The notes: generated by a model from the sequence alone, not told the origin. Counted from the stretch's first letter, positions 45,792 through 55,053 are shown. The stretch is DNA of 64,000 bases from Puniceibacterium confluentis (GCF_007923445.1 NZ_VOJI01000007.1:124001-188000), one strand, 5' to 3'. Program-made: numbers and translations.

Positions 45792-46934
45792 TCAGGCCAG
45801 GTGATCCACCACCCGCAGATCCTGCGCCAGCACGTCGACCTCTTCCAGCCAGCGCGCCACCAGCTTTGGATCGCCGGGCGCCGCCGAAACCCCTGCTGGT
45901 ATCTCTCGGGCCATGACGGCCTCGACCGCCAGCGACACCGGCACCGACACCAGCCGCGCCATCGCCGTGCCGCGCGCATCGCCCCAGGCGTCCATGACAT
46001 AGGTCCGGTGCCAGACCGGCACACCCTCGGCCTCGGCTTTCAGCGCCACGCACATCACCACCCGGTCGGGATCGTTCTCGCCATAGGCGTGTTCGGTCCA
46101 GAACTGATCCGACATTTCCTTCAGCCGCGCCTCGCCCTCCGGGCCCTGCAAGGTCTCGACCTCGCGGAACACCGGAGCCCAGGCCTCGGCCCAGCCATTC
46201 AGCCGGAGGGTGCCACGCACGAATTCCTTGACCTTCCATGTCGGATCGAAGTTGTAGGCATCCATGAACGGCAGTGAATCGCGGTTGGGATAGACCTCAA
46301 AGGTCTCGGGCACCGCCAGCGGCGCGTCATAGCTGCCCAGCGCATCCCAGGGCCGCGCGACCCGCAGTTCGCTGAAGGCACGGACAGAGCGCGACGGCGA
46401 ACGCAGCGCCTTGAGCACACCCAGCGGCGACCAGCTGAACTTGTAGCGAAAGGCGTTGGCGTGTTTCGGCACACCGCCGCAATAGGAGGTAAAGGACAGC
46501 ACGTTGCCCGGCTCATAGGCGTCCGAGCGCCGGTAGTCCGCCACCAGGTGATGCGCCATCAGATGGTCGATGCCGGGGTCCAGCCCGACCTCGTTCACCA
46601 GTGCCACCCCCTTCAATTGTGCCTTGGCATGCAGCGAACGCATTTCGGGCGCGATATAGGATGAGCTGACAAAGTGTGCTGCCTTGGCGATGGCCAGTTC
46701 CGCGAGTGGCACGTGCCAGTCGGCGGGCAGCATCGAGACCACCACGTCACCCGGCTGGAGTTCGGCCTCCAGCGCGTCCAGCTCGAACTCGTGGATGCGC
46801 TGGGTCAGGTCGCCGACGGCATCCTCGGCCTTGTCGATGGTGCGGTTCCAGACCGTCACCTCATGGCCCGCCGTGATCAGCCGCCGCAGTCCGGGCACCG
46901 CCGACAGGCCGGTGCCGCACCAGTGAATCGTCAT
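45792..46934 (-). CDS. Saccharopine dehydrogenase-family protein (LYS9-like)
   Basis: Rossmann-fold oxidoreductase of 380 residues, related to the glutamate-forming saccharopine dehydrogenase that releases aminoadipate semialdehyde. It starts IHWCGTGLSAVPGLRRLI (dinucleotide-binding loop), followed by FVSSSYIAPEM, NEVGLDPGIDHLMAHHL and SFTSYCGGVP, all hallmarks of the LYS9/LKR-SDH group. Its start overlaps the stop of the LYS1-like gene by four bases. Together they make a split two-enzyme saccharopine route, most likely lysine degradation in this setting. The direction of the pathway is inferred. Confidence 0.85.
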   Translation of the reverse strand: MTIHWCGTGLSAVPGLRRLITAGHEVTVWNRTIDKAEDAVGDLTQRIHEFELDALEAELQPGDVVVSMLPADWHVPLAELAIAKAAHFVSSSYIAPEMRSLHAKAQLKGVALVNEVGLDPGIDHLMAHHLVADYRRSDAYEPGNVLSFTSYCGGVPKHANAFRYKFSWSPLGVLKALRSPSRSVRAFSELRVARPWDALGSYDAPLAVPETFEVYPNRDSLPFMDAYNFDPTWKVKEFVRGTLRLNGWAEAWAPVFREVETLQGPEGEARLKEMSDQFWTEHAYGENDPDRVVMCVALKAEAEGVPVWHRTYVMDAWGDARGTAMARLVSVPVSLAVEAVMAREIPAGVSAAPGDPKLVARWLEEVDVLAQDLRVVDHLA

Positions 46935-47992
46935 GCTGTCACCTTTTTGCTGTGATCTTCAAAATGCTGAAACGCCCGGCCCCAGACACCAGCCCGCAGA
47001 TCGTCCAGTGTCATGAGGGATGGCAGCAGCTGGCCTGCGTAATCCCGCGAGGATTCCACCGGCAACATCGAAGGCAGGTTGTCGATGGCCGTCACGTCCA
47101 GCGGCGGCGAGTCATGCACACGCAGCGCCGGAGTGTCCCAGGTGGTGGTGCGGTCATAGACCTTGACCGGAGAAAAATCGCTGGTCGGGTCACAGGCGAT
47201 ATCGCCGATCACCGTCAGGCGGCGCGGCGCGGCACCGGTATCCGCAGGCACAAAGACCGGGGCGCCGGGCTGGGCCAGGATGCAGTTGAGGAATATCTCA
47301 TGCTGCAAAACCTCGGGGAAGGGGCCGCCATGGGCTGTCTGGGCCAGATCCCAGCCGGTGACCGGAAGACCCATCGCCGTACAAAGATCGGTTGCCCCGC
47401 TGCCCACGCGGCCCAGAGCGCCGATCACCAGCACCGAGGGCGGCGCTGTCTCGACGCTGGCCATGGCGTTGCGCAATTCGGCCTGCAGTGCCTCGGCAGA
47501 GCCATAGGTCTGGACGCTGCCGCAAGTTTTGCCCCGCTGCTGCGCGATCCAGCACATCAGGGCGACCGCCGCACCGGCGTAGCCTGCCCAGTAGCCGAAG
47601 GCCGCCACCCGCCGTCCGTTGCCGTCTGTCAGGTACTCGAGGTCGTACAGGGCGCCGCCGCCGGCCCTGAACCGGCGCAGCAGACGCTGACCATCCGGCT
47701 GCCCCTTGTAGGCATGGCCGAACATGATGTGGCGGTGACGCAGGGGCGTGCCGTCGTCGGGCAATTCCTTGAGCCCGAAGATGACGGCTTCGGTCGGTGC
47801 GTTGACCCAGCTGCCCTCTGGCGCAATCTGCGCGCCCGCCTGGACATAGCCCGTGACCGGCACCGCGCGTTGCGAGCTCTCTTCGAAGGTCACGCGAAAT
47901 CCCTTGTCGATCAGCGCGCGAACACCCTCCGGCGTGATTCCGACGCGCTCTTCGTTCGGGCGCTGTTCCGCGCGCACCCACAGATGTACCAT
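46931..47992 (-). CDS. Saccharopine dehydrogenase (LYS1-like, lysine-forming type)
   Basis: NAD(P)-dependent oxidoreductase of the alanine-dehydrogenase/LYS1 fold, 353 residues, interconverting lysine plus 2-oxoglutarate and saccharopine. Family landmarks: HLWVRAEQRPNEERVGITPEG at the start (the ERR-type substrate loop), FGLKELPDD, MFGHAYKGQPDGQ and VLVIGALGRVGSGATDLC (cofactor loop). Placed directly before the LYS9-like gene in one operon, overlapping by four bases. No adjacent aminoadipate semialdehyde dehydrogenase or Lrp-type regulator was seen. Confidence 0.87.
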   Translation of the reverse strand: MVHLWVRAEQRPNEERVGITPEGVRALIDKGFRVTFEESSQRAVPVTGYVQAGAQIAPEGSWVNAPTEAVIFGLKELPDDGTPLRHRHIMFGHAYKGQPDGQRLLRRFRAGGGALYDLEYLTDGNGRRVAAFGYWAGYAGAAVALMCWIAQQRGKTCGSVQTYGSAEALQAELRNAMASVETAPPSVLVIGALGRVGSGATDLCTAMGLPVTGWDLAQTAHGGPFPEVLQHEIFLNCILAQPGAPVFVPADTGAAPRRLTVIGDIACDPTSDFSPVKVYDRTTTWDTPALRVHDSPPLDVTAIDNLPSMLPVESSRDYAGQLLPSLMTLDDLRAGVWGRAFQHFEDHSKKVTA

Positions 47993-48324
47993 GTATGAAA
48001 TCCCCTGTTTGCGGCGACACTAGCGCGGATTGCGCCGGGCATAAAGATACCAGCTTCTCCCGCGGGCCTGCGCCGTCGGCGCACCTTCTCGGGGCCGGAA
48101 TAGCCCGGGGCGGTCCGCAGGACGGGGGGCGGCGCCGCCGAAATCACCCCCCGAAACCACCGCCCCGACCAGGCCGCGATCGGAAAGTGGTCGCGGCAAC
48201 GCAGATCGCGTGACGCCTATCGGAAACACCAAGGCCGCCTTTGCTAGGCTAGGAGTCGGAATTGACGCCCCCCCGTGTCAGCGGTCATGGTCTAGAATGC
48301 ACCAAAGCACGGAAAGGCGCCTCC
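47993..48324. other. Non-coding stretch upstream of saccharopine and formate dehydrogenase genes
   Basis: A 332-base divergent region. It is strongly G/C-rich from about 48060 to 48180, with many CCGCC/GGCGG runs that can fold, and ends with a tandem CTAGG pair near 48245 and an A+T-poor leader. Short open frames on both strands have no support. The promoters of both operons must lie here, but no clear consensus was found. Confidence 0.5.
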
Positions 48325-51114
48325 ATGTCCGATACCATCCTGTTCACCCTTGACGGCCAGCAGGTCGAGGCCCCGAAGGGCGCAACGATCTGGGAGGTCG
48401 CCAACGGGCGTGGTCTGGTAATCCCGCATCTGTGCCACAAACCGGCGCCGGGGTATCGTCCGGACGGCAACTGCCGTGCCTGCATGGTCGAGATCGAGGG
48501 CGAGCGCACTCTGGCCGCCTCGTGCATCCGCGAACCCGTCGAGGGCATGGTGGTCAGCACCGAGTCGGGCCGCGCCCGGACCGCCCGCAAGATGGTGGTC
48601 GAGATGTTGCTGGCCGATCAGCCCGAGCGCGACGCGGCGCATGACAAATCGAGCCACCTCTGGGACATGGCCGACCTGAATGGCGTGACCACCAGCCGTC
48701 TGCCCACGGTCGAGGCAGAGCGCATTCCGCTGCTGGATGACAGCCATGTGGCGATGAAGGTCAATCTGGATGCCTGCATCCAGTGCGGGTTGTGCGTGCG
48801 TGCCTGCCGCGAGGTGCAGGTCAACGATGTGATCGGCATGGCCGGGCGCGGGCATGACGCCTATCCGGTGTTTGATCTGGATGATCCGATGGGGCAGTCG
48901 ACCTGCGTCGCCTGCGGCGAATGTGTTCAGGCCTGCCCGACGGGTGCGCTGATGCCCTCCTCGGTGATGGACGACCAGCAGCAGGGCGACAGCAAGGATT
49001 TCGACACGGAGGTGAAATCGGTCTGCCCGTTCTGCGGAGTCGGTTGTCAGGTCAGCCTCAAAATCAAGGACAACAAGGTCAAATATGTCGAGGGCATCAA
49101 CGGCCCGGCCAACGAAGGCCGGCTCTGTGTCAAGGGGCGCTTTGGCTTTGACTACATCCACCATCCTCACCGGCTGACGAAACCGTTGATCCGTCGTGAC
49201 GACGCGCCGGAAAAGGGTCTGAATGTCGACCCGGACAACCCTTTCACCCATTTCCGCGAGGCCAGCTGGGACGAGGCGATGGAATTTGCCGCCAAGGGAC
49301 TGGTCGACCTGCGCTCGCTCTGGGGCGGGGCATCGGTGGCGGGTTTTGGCAGCGCCAAATGCACCAACGAAGAAGCCTACCTGTTCCAAAAGCTGATCCG
49401 TCAGGGGTTCAAGCACAACAACGTCGATCACTGCACCCGGCTGTGCCATGCGTCGTCCGTTGCGGCCCTGATGGAAAACGTCGGATCGGGCGCGGTGACG
49501 GCCACCTTCAACGAGATCGAAAACGCTGATGTCGCCATTGTCATCGGCGCCAACCCGACCGAAAACCATCCCGTGGCCGCGACGTTCTTCAAGCAGTTCG
49601 CAAAGCGCGGCGGCGAACTGATCGTGATGGATCCGCGCGGGCAGACCGGCCTGAAGCGGCACGCCAAGCATCTGCTGCAGTTCCGCCCCGGCACCGATGT
49701 GGCGCTGCTGAATGCGATCATGAACGTCATCGTCGAGGAAAAGCTGTACGACAGGCAGTATATTGAGGGCTTTACCGAAGGATTCTTTGAATTCCGCGAC
49801 CATATCCGGGCCTTCACCCCGGACCGCATGTCCGAACTCTGCGGCATCGACGCCGACACCATTCGCACCGTTGCGCGCGACTTTTCCCGCGCCCGTGCCG
49901 GAATGATCTTCTGGGGCATGGGGGTCAGCCAGCACATCCACGGCACCGACAACTCGCGCTGCCTGATCTCTCTGGCGCTGCTCTGTGGCCATGTCGGACG
50001 GCCCGGCACCGGGTTGCATCCGCTGCGCGGCCAGAACAACGTCCAGGGCGCATCCGATGCCGGGCTGATCCCCAACGTGATGCCGGATTACCAGTTGGTC
50101 ACCGACCCGGAAGTGCGTGACCTGTTCCGCCACATCTGGCGCGGGACCGAGATCGACGCCAAGCCCGGCCTGACGGTGGTCGAGATCATGGACCGGGTCT
50201 ACCGGGGCGAAATCAAGGGCATGTACGTGCAGGGCGAGAACCCGGCGATGTCGGACCCGGATGTGGAACACGCCCGCCGGGCGCTGGCCAAGCTCGACCA
50301 TCTGGTGGTGCAGGATATCTTCCTGACCGAGACGGCGATGTACGCCGACGTGATCCTGCCTGCCTCGGCGCTGCCGGAAAAGACCGGCACGGTGACCAAC
50401 ACCAACCGTCAGGTGCAGATGGTGCGCAAGGCCGTGCCAACCCCCGGAGAGGCGCGGGAGGACTGGATCATCCTGGTCGACCTGGCGCGGCGCATCGGGC
50501 TGGAATGGGATTATGACGATCCGCGTGAGATCTTTGACGAGATGAAGATGTCGATGCGCAGCCTGCAGAACATCACCTGGAAACGGCTCGAAAACGAAGG
50601 GGCCGTGACCTATCCCTGCCTGGGTCCGAACGATCCCGGACAGGCGGTGGTGTTCGGTGACGGCTTTCCGCGCCGCGCGGGCCGGGCCAAGTTCACTCCG
50701 GCGCGGGTGACGCCGCCGGCAGAGATGCCGGATGACAAATTTCCGATGATCCTGACCACGGGGCGACAACTCGAGCATTGGCACACCGGGTCGATGACCC
50801 GGCGGTCAACTGTGCTCGACGCGGTCGAGCCCGAGGCGAACTGTTCGCTGAACCCCAAGACCTTGCGCAAGCTGGGGGTGACTCCGGGCGGACTGGTGCG
50901 GCTGACAACGCGGCGCGGCACCCTGGACGTGATGGCCCGCGCCGATCGTCAGGTCGCCGAGGACATGGTGTTCCTGCCGTTCGCCTATGTCGAGGCGGCG
51001 GCCAACATCCTGACCAACCCGGCGCTGGACCCGTTCGGCAAGATTCCGGAATTCAAATACTCGGCGGTGAAAGTCGAGAAGGTGGACAAAGCCGATCCGG
51101 TCGCGGCGGAATGA
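48325..51114 (+). CDS. Formate dehydrogenase, alpha subunit (Mo/W, Cys type), solitary
   Basis: Oxidises formate to CO2 at a molybdopterin site. The 929-residue protein has an N-terminal [2Fe-2S] domain (PHLCHKPAPGYRPDGNCRAC), two [4Fe-4S] motifs (CIQCGLCVRAC and CVACGECVQACP, about residues 152-215), then the FdhF-type catalytic domain, starting with CPFCGVGCQVSLKI. The metal ligand is Cys374 in DHCTRLCHASS, so it needs no selenocysteine. This resembles the FdsA/FdhA type, but fdsG, fdsB and fdsD are not adjacent. ATG 48325 follows GGAAAGG; an upstream in-frame start at 48262 is less likely. Electron acceptor unknown. Confidence 0.93.
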   Translation: MSDTILFTLDGQQVEAPKGATIWEVANGRGLVIPHLCHKPAPGYRPDGNCRACMVEIEGERTLAASCIREPVEGMVVSTESGRARTARKMVVEMLLADQPERDAAHDKSSHLWDMADLNGVTTSRLPTVEAERIPLLDDSHVAMKVNLDACIQCGLCVRACREVQVNDVIGMAGRGHDAYPVFDLDDPMGQSTCVACGECVQACPTGALMPSSVMDDQQQGDSKDFDTEVKSVCPFCGVGCQVSLKIKDNKVKYVEGINGPANEGRLCVKGRFGFDYIHHPHRLTKPLIRRDDAPEKGLNVDPDNPFTHFREASWDEAMEFAAKGLVDLRSLWGGASVAGFGSAKCTNEEAYLFQKLIRQGFKHNNVDHCTRLCHASSVAALMENVGSGAVTATFNEIENADVAIVIGANPTENHPVAATFFKQFAKRGGELIVMDPRGQTGLKRHAKHLLQFRPGTDVALLNAIMNVIVEEKLYDRQYIEGFTEGFFEFRDHIRAFTPDRMSELCGIDADTIRTVARDFSRARAGMIFWGMGVSQHIHGTDNSRCLISLALLCGHVGRPGTGLHPLRGQNNVQGASDAGLIPNVMPDYQLVTDPEVRDLFRHIWRGTEIDAKPGLTVVEIMDRVYRGEIKGMYVQGENPAMSDPDVEHARRALAKLDHLVVQDIFLTETAMYADVILPASALPEKTGTVTNTNRQVQMVRKAVPTPGEAREDWIILVDLARRIGLEWDYDDPREIFDEMKMSMRSLQNITWKRLENEGAVTYPCLGPNDPGQAVVFGDGFPRRAGRAKFTPARVTPPAEMPDDKFPMILTTGRQLEHWHTGSMTRRSTVLDAVEPEANCSLNPKTLRKLGVTPGGLVRLTTRRGTLDVMARADRQVAEDMVFLPFAYVEAAANILTNPALDPFGKIPEFKYSAVKVEKVDKADPVAAE

Positions 51115-51174
51115 GAGAATCGGATCCGCGCCGCCACCGCACCTGCGGCCGCGCGGACCTTGCCGATCCCGGCA

Positions 51175-51294
51175 TCTTGAATCTGTAGAACAATGCCTGC
51201 GCCCCTGGTTCAGGGGCCGGGCATGCGGACTGTCGCCGCAGCCCTCTGCCCAGGGCATACCATCGACGACTGTGCCGCCCTTCTTGAATCTGTA
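51175..51294. repeat. 13-base direct repeat in the fdh-hydrolase gap
   Basis: TCTTGAATCTGTA occurs exactly at 51175-51187 and 51282-51294, 107 bases apart, in the 261-base gap upstream of the hydrolase gene. The second copy is followed by TAGG, giving a possible -35/-10-like context 80 bases before the ATG. Chance duplication of 13 bases this close is unlikely. Confidence 0.6.
51201..51217. terminator. Hairpin downstream of formate dehydrogenase
   Basis: GCCCCTG-GTT-CAGGGGC is a perfect 7-bp stem with a three-base loop, 87 bases after the stop codon. There is no T run, so it may be a processing or Rho-linked structure rather than an intrinsic terminator. Confidence 0.4.
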
Positions 51295-51375
51295 TAGGTG
51301 TCGGCACACAGTGCGGTTCGGTCGATCCTCGGCAGGCCGCGCATTCACTCCAACATTTTCTGAGCAGGTCCACCG

Positions 51376-52572
51376 ATGCAACCCAATCCTGAACGGTTTC
51401 TGGCCGACCTTCACACCCTGCGGAGCTTTGGCGCCTCGGGTGTGGGACGAGGTGTCGTGCGCCCGGCCTATTCCGATGCGGACATGGCGGCGCGGGACTG
51501 GCTGGCGGCCAGGATGCAGGCGGCCGGGCTGGACGTGTCCTTTGATCCGGTCGGTTCGCTGTTCGGTGTGGCGCGCGGGCCGTCGCTGCTGCTGGGCTCG
51601 CACAGCGACAGCCAGCCCGAGGGCGGCTGGCTTGACGGCGCTCTGGGTGTGATCGCGGCATTGGAAATCGCGCGGGCAAGCCGCGAAGCAGGCGGCCCGC
51701 CGGTGTCCGTGGTGTCGTTCCAGGACGAAGAGGGCCGGTTTGGCGTCACCACCGGCAGTTCGGTCTGGGGCGGCGCTCTGACATTGGACGCAGCGGACGC
51801 CTTGCTGGATCGCGATGGTGTGACCTTTGCCGAGGCCCGGGCGCGGATGGGCGCACGCTGCGGTGCCTTTGTCGATCCGGCGCAATTCACCGGCTTCATC
51901 GAGATGCATATCGAACAGGGCCCGACGCTGATCACGAGCGGCGAAAAGGCTGGCGTGGTGTCGGCCATCGTCGGAATCCGGGATGTCAAGATTACCTTCG
52001 GCGGACAGCAGAACCATGCGGGTACCACACCGATGGGCCTGCGCCGTGATGCCTTTCAGGCTCTGTCCGCGTTCAACGCGCGGATCAACGACCGATTGCG
52101 CCCTGTTGTGACCCCGGCAACCGTCTGGACGATCGGGCAGGTGGCGCTGCATCCCAACGCCGCGTCCATCGTGCCGGGGCGGGTGACATTCTCGATGCAG
52201 TGGCGCGACGGTGACAGTGACCGGCTGCGCCGGATGGAAGAAGTCATCCGCGACACCGCCGCCGAGGTGGCCGCCGAGATGGGGCTGTCACTGGACTACG
52301 GCCCGATGCTGGGCCTGGAGCCTGTGGCGATGGATGGCCGCCTGCGCGCAGGACTTGAAGCGGCAGCCGAAGCCGAGGTGCCGGGCAACTGGCGGGTGAT
52401 GCCTTCGGGTGCGCTGCACGATGCGACCAACGTGGCGCGCCTGATGCCGGTGGCGATGCTGTTCGTCCCGTCCATCGGCGGCATCAGCCACGACTTTGCC
52501 GAGGACACCGATGAAACGGATCTGGTCACCGGGCTGACGTTGCTGGCACGGGCTGTCGCGGCGCTTCAGTAA
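51376..52572 (+). CDS. Hydantoinase/carbamoylase-family amidase (M20-like zinc hydrolase)
   Basis: Metal-dependent amidohydrolase of 398 residues in the N-carbamoyl-amino-acid/allantoate amidohydrolase family. The metal-site motifs are present: [18 protein letters not shown] (His and Asp), QDEEGRFG (Glu), [10 protein letters not shown] and a C-terminal His in [10 protein letters not shown]. The dimerisation domain holds [13 protein letters not shown]. Specificity (ureidoglycolate, allantoate or carbamoyl amino acid) cannot be assigned. It lies downstream of the formate dehydrogenase gene but has its own 261-base leader. It converges on the small membrane gene and overlaps its end by seven bases. 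Confidence 0.88.
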   Translation: MQPNPERFLADLHTLRSFGASGVGRGVVRPAYSDADMAARDWLAARMQAAGLDVSFDPVGSLFGVARGPSLLLGSHSDSQPEGGWLDGALGVIAALEIARASREAGGPPVSVVSFQDEEGRFGVTTGSSVWGGALTLDAADALLDRDGVTFAEARARMGARCGAFVDPAQFTGFIEMHIEQGPTLITSGEKAGVVSAIVGIRDVKITFGGQQNHAGTTPMGLRRDAFQALSAFNARINDRLRPVVTPATVWTIGQVALHPNAASIVPGRVTFSMQWRDGDSDRLRRMEEVIRDTAAEVAAEMGLSLDYGPMLGLEPVAMDGRLRAGLEAAAEAEVPGNWRVMPSGALHDATNVARLMPVAMLFVPSIGGISHDFAEDTDETDLVTGLTLLARAVAALQ

Positions 52573-52727
52573 CCCATCGTTGCCCGCAGCAGCGGCAGAA
52601 GCGCGGCGGCGGCGATCCCGACAAGGGCACCGATGACCAGACGTGCCATCAGGCCCGGGAATCCCGGGGCGACGGCACTGAGGCAGGCACAGACGGTGGC
52701 ATAAAAGCCGAGCGTGATCGGGTCCAT
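52566..52727 (-). CDS. Small membrane protein, 53 residues, unknown function
   Basis: Unrecognised small protein below the usual length cutoff. It begins [20 protein letters not shown], has two hydrophobic stretches (about 5-20 and 29-46, separated by a Pro/Gly turn) and ends RATMGY. I recall similar short proteins beginning [10 protein letters not shown] in relatives, but could not check. It overlaps the end of the hydrolase gene by seven bases in convergent orientation. The start lacks a strong ribosome binding site, so confidence is moderate. Confidence 0.5.
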   Translation of the reverse strand: MDPITLGFYATVCACLSAVAPGFPGLMARLVIGALVGIAAAALLPLLRATMGY

Positions 52728-53042
52728 GCGTCAGGCTACCACAGGATAACGTCGCGTAAACAGTGGCTGTGCCAGTCGCGGCACGTTTTCCGGGTTCGGC
52801 CCCGGCCGATCGCACCGGCAGGCGGGCGCAGCGCCTTGCCGTATGCGCCGCCCGTGTCGCGCCGTTGTCTGGGCCACTGGTCCGGGTCTGCCGGAATGGG
52901 ACCAAAGTCGGAGCCGACCGACAAACTAATTCTTGACCTGTGAGTGCAGATCGCAAGGATTGATGGCAACGGCCACAGGCCGCACAAACGAGCCGCACAA
53001 GCGGTCGAAAGCACCGGTAACCCGGTGTGTGGGAGGAAAGAC
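52728..53042. other. Non-coding leader of the acyl-CoA synthetase/ABC operon
   Basis: A 315-base gap. It contains TTGACC (52933-52938) as a possible -35 with no good -10 and a stem-loop CACCGG/CCGGTG (53012-53027) placed five bases before the Shine-Dalgarno GGAGG (53032-53036), where it could modulate translation. No gene was seen. Confidence 0.4.
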
Positions 53043-55016
53043 TTGGCGTATATGTCCAAGGGCGCAGAGGGTCTGCGCTCGATTCCGGCGCTGTTGCGAC
53101 GCAATGCTGAATTGCATGGCGCGGCGCCCGCATATCGCGAGAAAGAATACGGTATCTGGCAAAGCTGGACCTGGGCCCAGACCGAAGAACAGATCGAGGC
53201 GCTGGCGCTGGGTCTGCTGGACCTGGGGGTTGCTCCGGGTGAATTCGTTGCCGTCATCGGGCACAACCGGCCGTATCTCTACTGGTCCATGGTTGCGGTG
53301 CAGATGATCGGTGCCGTGCCGGTGCCGCTGTATCAGGACGCGGCAGCCGAAGAGATGGAATATGTGCTGATCCACTGCGGAGCGCGCCTTGTGATCGCCG
53401 CAGATCAGGAACAGGTCGACAAGGTGATCGGCGTGCAGGACGCCTGCCCGCAATTCGAAGAGCTGATCTATCTGGATCCCAAGGGGTTGCGCAAATACGA
53501 CCATGCCCATCTGCGTGCCTTTCAGGCGGTGCAGGAAAAAGGACGTGCGCGGCGCGGTGACCTGGGGGAGGAACTGGCGCGGCGTCGGGCCCTGCTGGGG
53601 TATGACGACATCTGTGTGATGCTCTACACCAGCGGAACCACGGGCAAGCCGAAGGGTGTGGTCTTGTCCAACCGCAACATCATAGAAACGGCGAAATCAA
53701 GCGCGGCGTTCGATCACCTGACGGTCGGCGAGGAGGTTCTGGCCTATCTGCCGATGGCCTGGGTGGGGGATTTCATCTTTTCCATCGGTCAGGCCTATTG
53801 GGCCGGCTTCTGCGTGAACTGCCCCGAAAGCCCCGAGACGATGATGACGGATCTGCGCGAGATCGCGCCGTCCTATTACTTTGCCCCGCCCCGGGTGTTC
53901 GAGTCCCAGCTGACGCAGATCATGATCCGGATGGAGGACGCCAGTGCTCTGAAGCAGCGGCTGTTCCATCACTTCATGGAGGTGGCGCGACGGGTCGGCC
54001 CCCGGATACTCGATGGCAAGCCGGTGTCGGCACTGGACCGGCTGCGTTACCGGCTGGGAGAGTTTCTGGTTTACGGGCCGTTGAAGAACACGCTGGGTCT
54101 GAGCCGGGTCCGGGTCGGCTATACGGCCGGCGAGGCGATCGGTCCGGAGATATTCGACTTTTACCGGGCGCTGGGCATCAATCTCAAGCAGCTCTACGGC
54201 CAGACCGAGGCCTCGGTGTTTATCACCCAGCAACCGGATGGCGAGGTCCGCTCGGACACGGTGGGGGTGCCGTCGCCTGGCGTCGAGATCCGCATCGCCG
54301 AGAACGGCGAGGTCTTCTACCGCTCGCCCGGGGTCTTCGTCGAGTATTACAAGAACGCCGAAAGCACGCGAGACACCAAGGACGGCGAGGGCTGGGTGGC
54401 CACTGGCGATGCCGGTTTCATAGAAGAGGGATCAGGCCATCTGCGGATCATCGACCGGGCAAAAGATGTCGGCACGATGGCGGATGGCGCGCTGTTCGCG
54501 CCGAAATACGTCGAGAACAAGCTCAAGTTCTATCCCAACATCCTCGAGGCGGTGGTGATGGGGGCGGGGCGGGACAAATGCTGTGCCTTTATCAACATCG
54601 ACCTCACAGCCGTCGGCAACTGGGCCGAGCGCAACAATATCGCCTATGCCTCCTACCAGGAGTTGGCGGGACATCCGCAGGTGCTGGACATGATCCAGAG
54701 CCATGTCGAGGAGGTCAACGAGAGTGTGGCGCGGGACGACATGTTGTCGGGCTGCCAGGTGCATCGCTTTCTGGTGCTGCACAAGGAGCTGGACGCCGAC
54801 GACGGCGAATTGACCCGCACCCGCAAGGTGCGCCGCAAGATCATCGGTGAAAAGTTCGTCGATCTGGTCGAGGCGCTCTATGGCGGTGCAGGCAGCGTCT
54901 ATACCGAAACCGAAGTGACCTATGAGGACGGGCGCAAGGGCAGGATCAAGGCGACGCTGGAGATCCGGGACGCCAGGGTCGTACCGGTCCGGCCTGCGAC
55001 ATTGGCCGCGGAATGA
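53043..55016 (+). CDS. Long-chain acyl-CoA synthetase-type AMP-binding protein
   Basis: Activates a carboxylic acid with ATP to acyl-AMP and then acyl-CoA. The 657-residue protein has the P-loop YTSGTTGKPKGVV (about 195-207), GYTAGEAIGPE, QLYGQTEAS, ATGDAGF and the hinge RAKDVGTMADG; it groups with FAA1/FadD-like long-chain synthetases by length. A TTG at 53043 (MAYMSKG) lies six bases after GGAGG, while the ATG at 53052 is fifteen bases away, so I chose TTG; use 53052 if TTG is disfavoured. It heads the operon with the branched-chain-type ABC genes, which suggests it activates the imported acid. The true substrate is unknown. Confidence 0.88.
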   Translation: MAYMSKGAEGLRSIPALLRRNAELHGAAPAYREKEYGIWQSWTWAQTEEQIEALALGLLDLGVAPGEFVAVIGHNRPYLYWSMVAVQMIGAVPVPLYQDAAAEEMEYVLIHCGARLVIAADQEQVDKVIGVQDACPQFEELIYLDPKGLRKYDHAHLRAFQAVQEKGRARRGDLGEELARRRALLGYDDICVMLYTSGTTGKPKGVVLSNRNIIETAKSSAAFDHLTVGEEVLAYLPMAWVGDFIFSIGQAYWAGFCVNCPESPETMMTDLREIAPSYYFAPPRVFESQLTQIMIRMEDASALKQRLFHHFMEVARRVGPRILDGKPVSALDRLRYRLGEFLVYGPLKNTLGLSRVRVGYTAGEAIGPEIFDFYRALGINLKQLYGQTEASVFITQQPDGEVRSDTVGVPSPGVEIRIAENGEVFYRSPGVFVEYYKNAESTRDTKDGEGWVATGDAGFIEEGSGHLRIIDRAKDVGTMADGALFAPKYVENKLKFYPNILEAVVMGAGRDKCCAFINIDLTAVGNWAERNNIAYASYQELAGHPQVLDMIQSHVEEVNESVARDDMLSGCQVHRFLVLHKELDADDGELTRTRKVRRKIIGEKFVDLVEALYGGAGSVYTETEVTYEDGRKGRIKATLEIRDARVVPVRPATLAAE

Positions 55017-55024
55017 GCGCGGGA

Positions 55025-55046
55025 AAAATCTTCGTACGAAGATTTT
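55025..55046. repeat. 22-base perfect palindrome, first of a pair
   Basis: Arms AAAATCTTCGT and ACGAAGATTTT meet without a spacer. It lies nine bases after the synthetase stop codon, in the operon. Its core TTCGTACGAA is shared with the second palindrome seven bases on. Confidence 0.9.
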
Positions 55047-55053
55047 CCTGCAA

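Noticed and set aside
47911-48232. Short overlapping frames between the saccharopine and formate dehydrogenase genes
   Set aside because: Frames on both strands with no ribosome binding site and low-complexity translations.
48292-50784. An 830-codon open frame on the minus strand opposite formate dehydrogenase
   Set aside because: Shadow of a well-conserved molybdoenzyme; no recognisable motif and biased residue composition.
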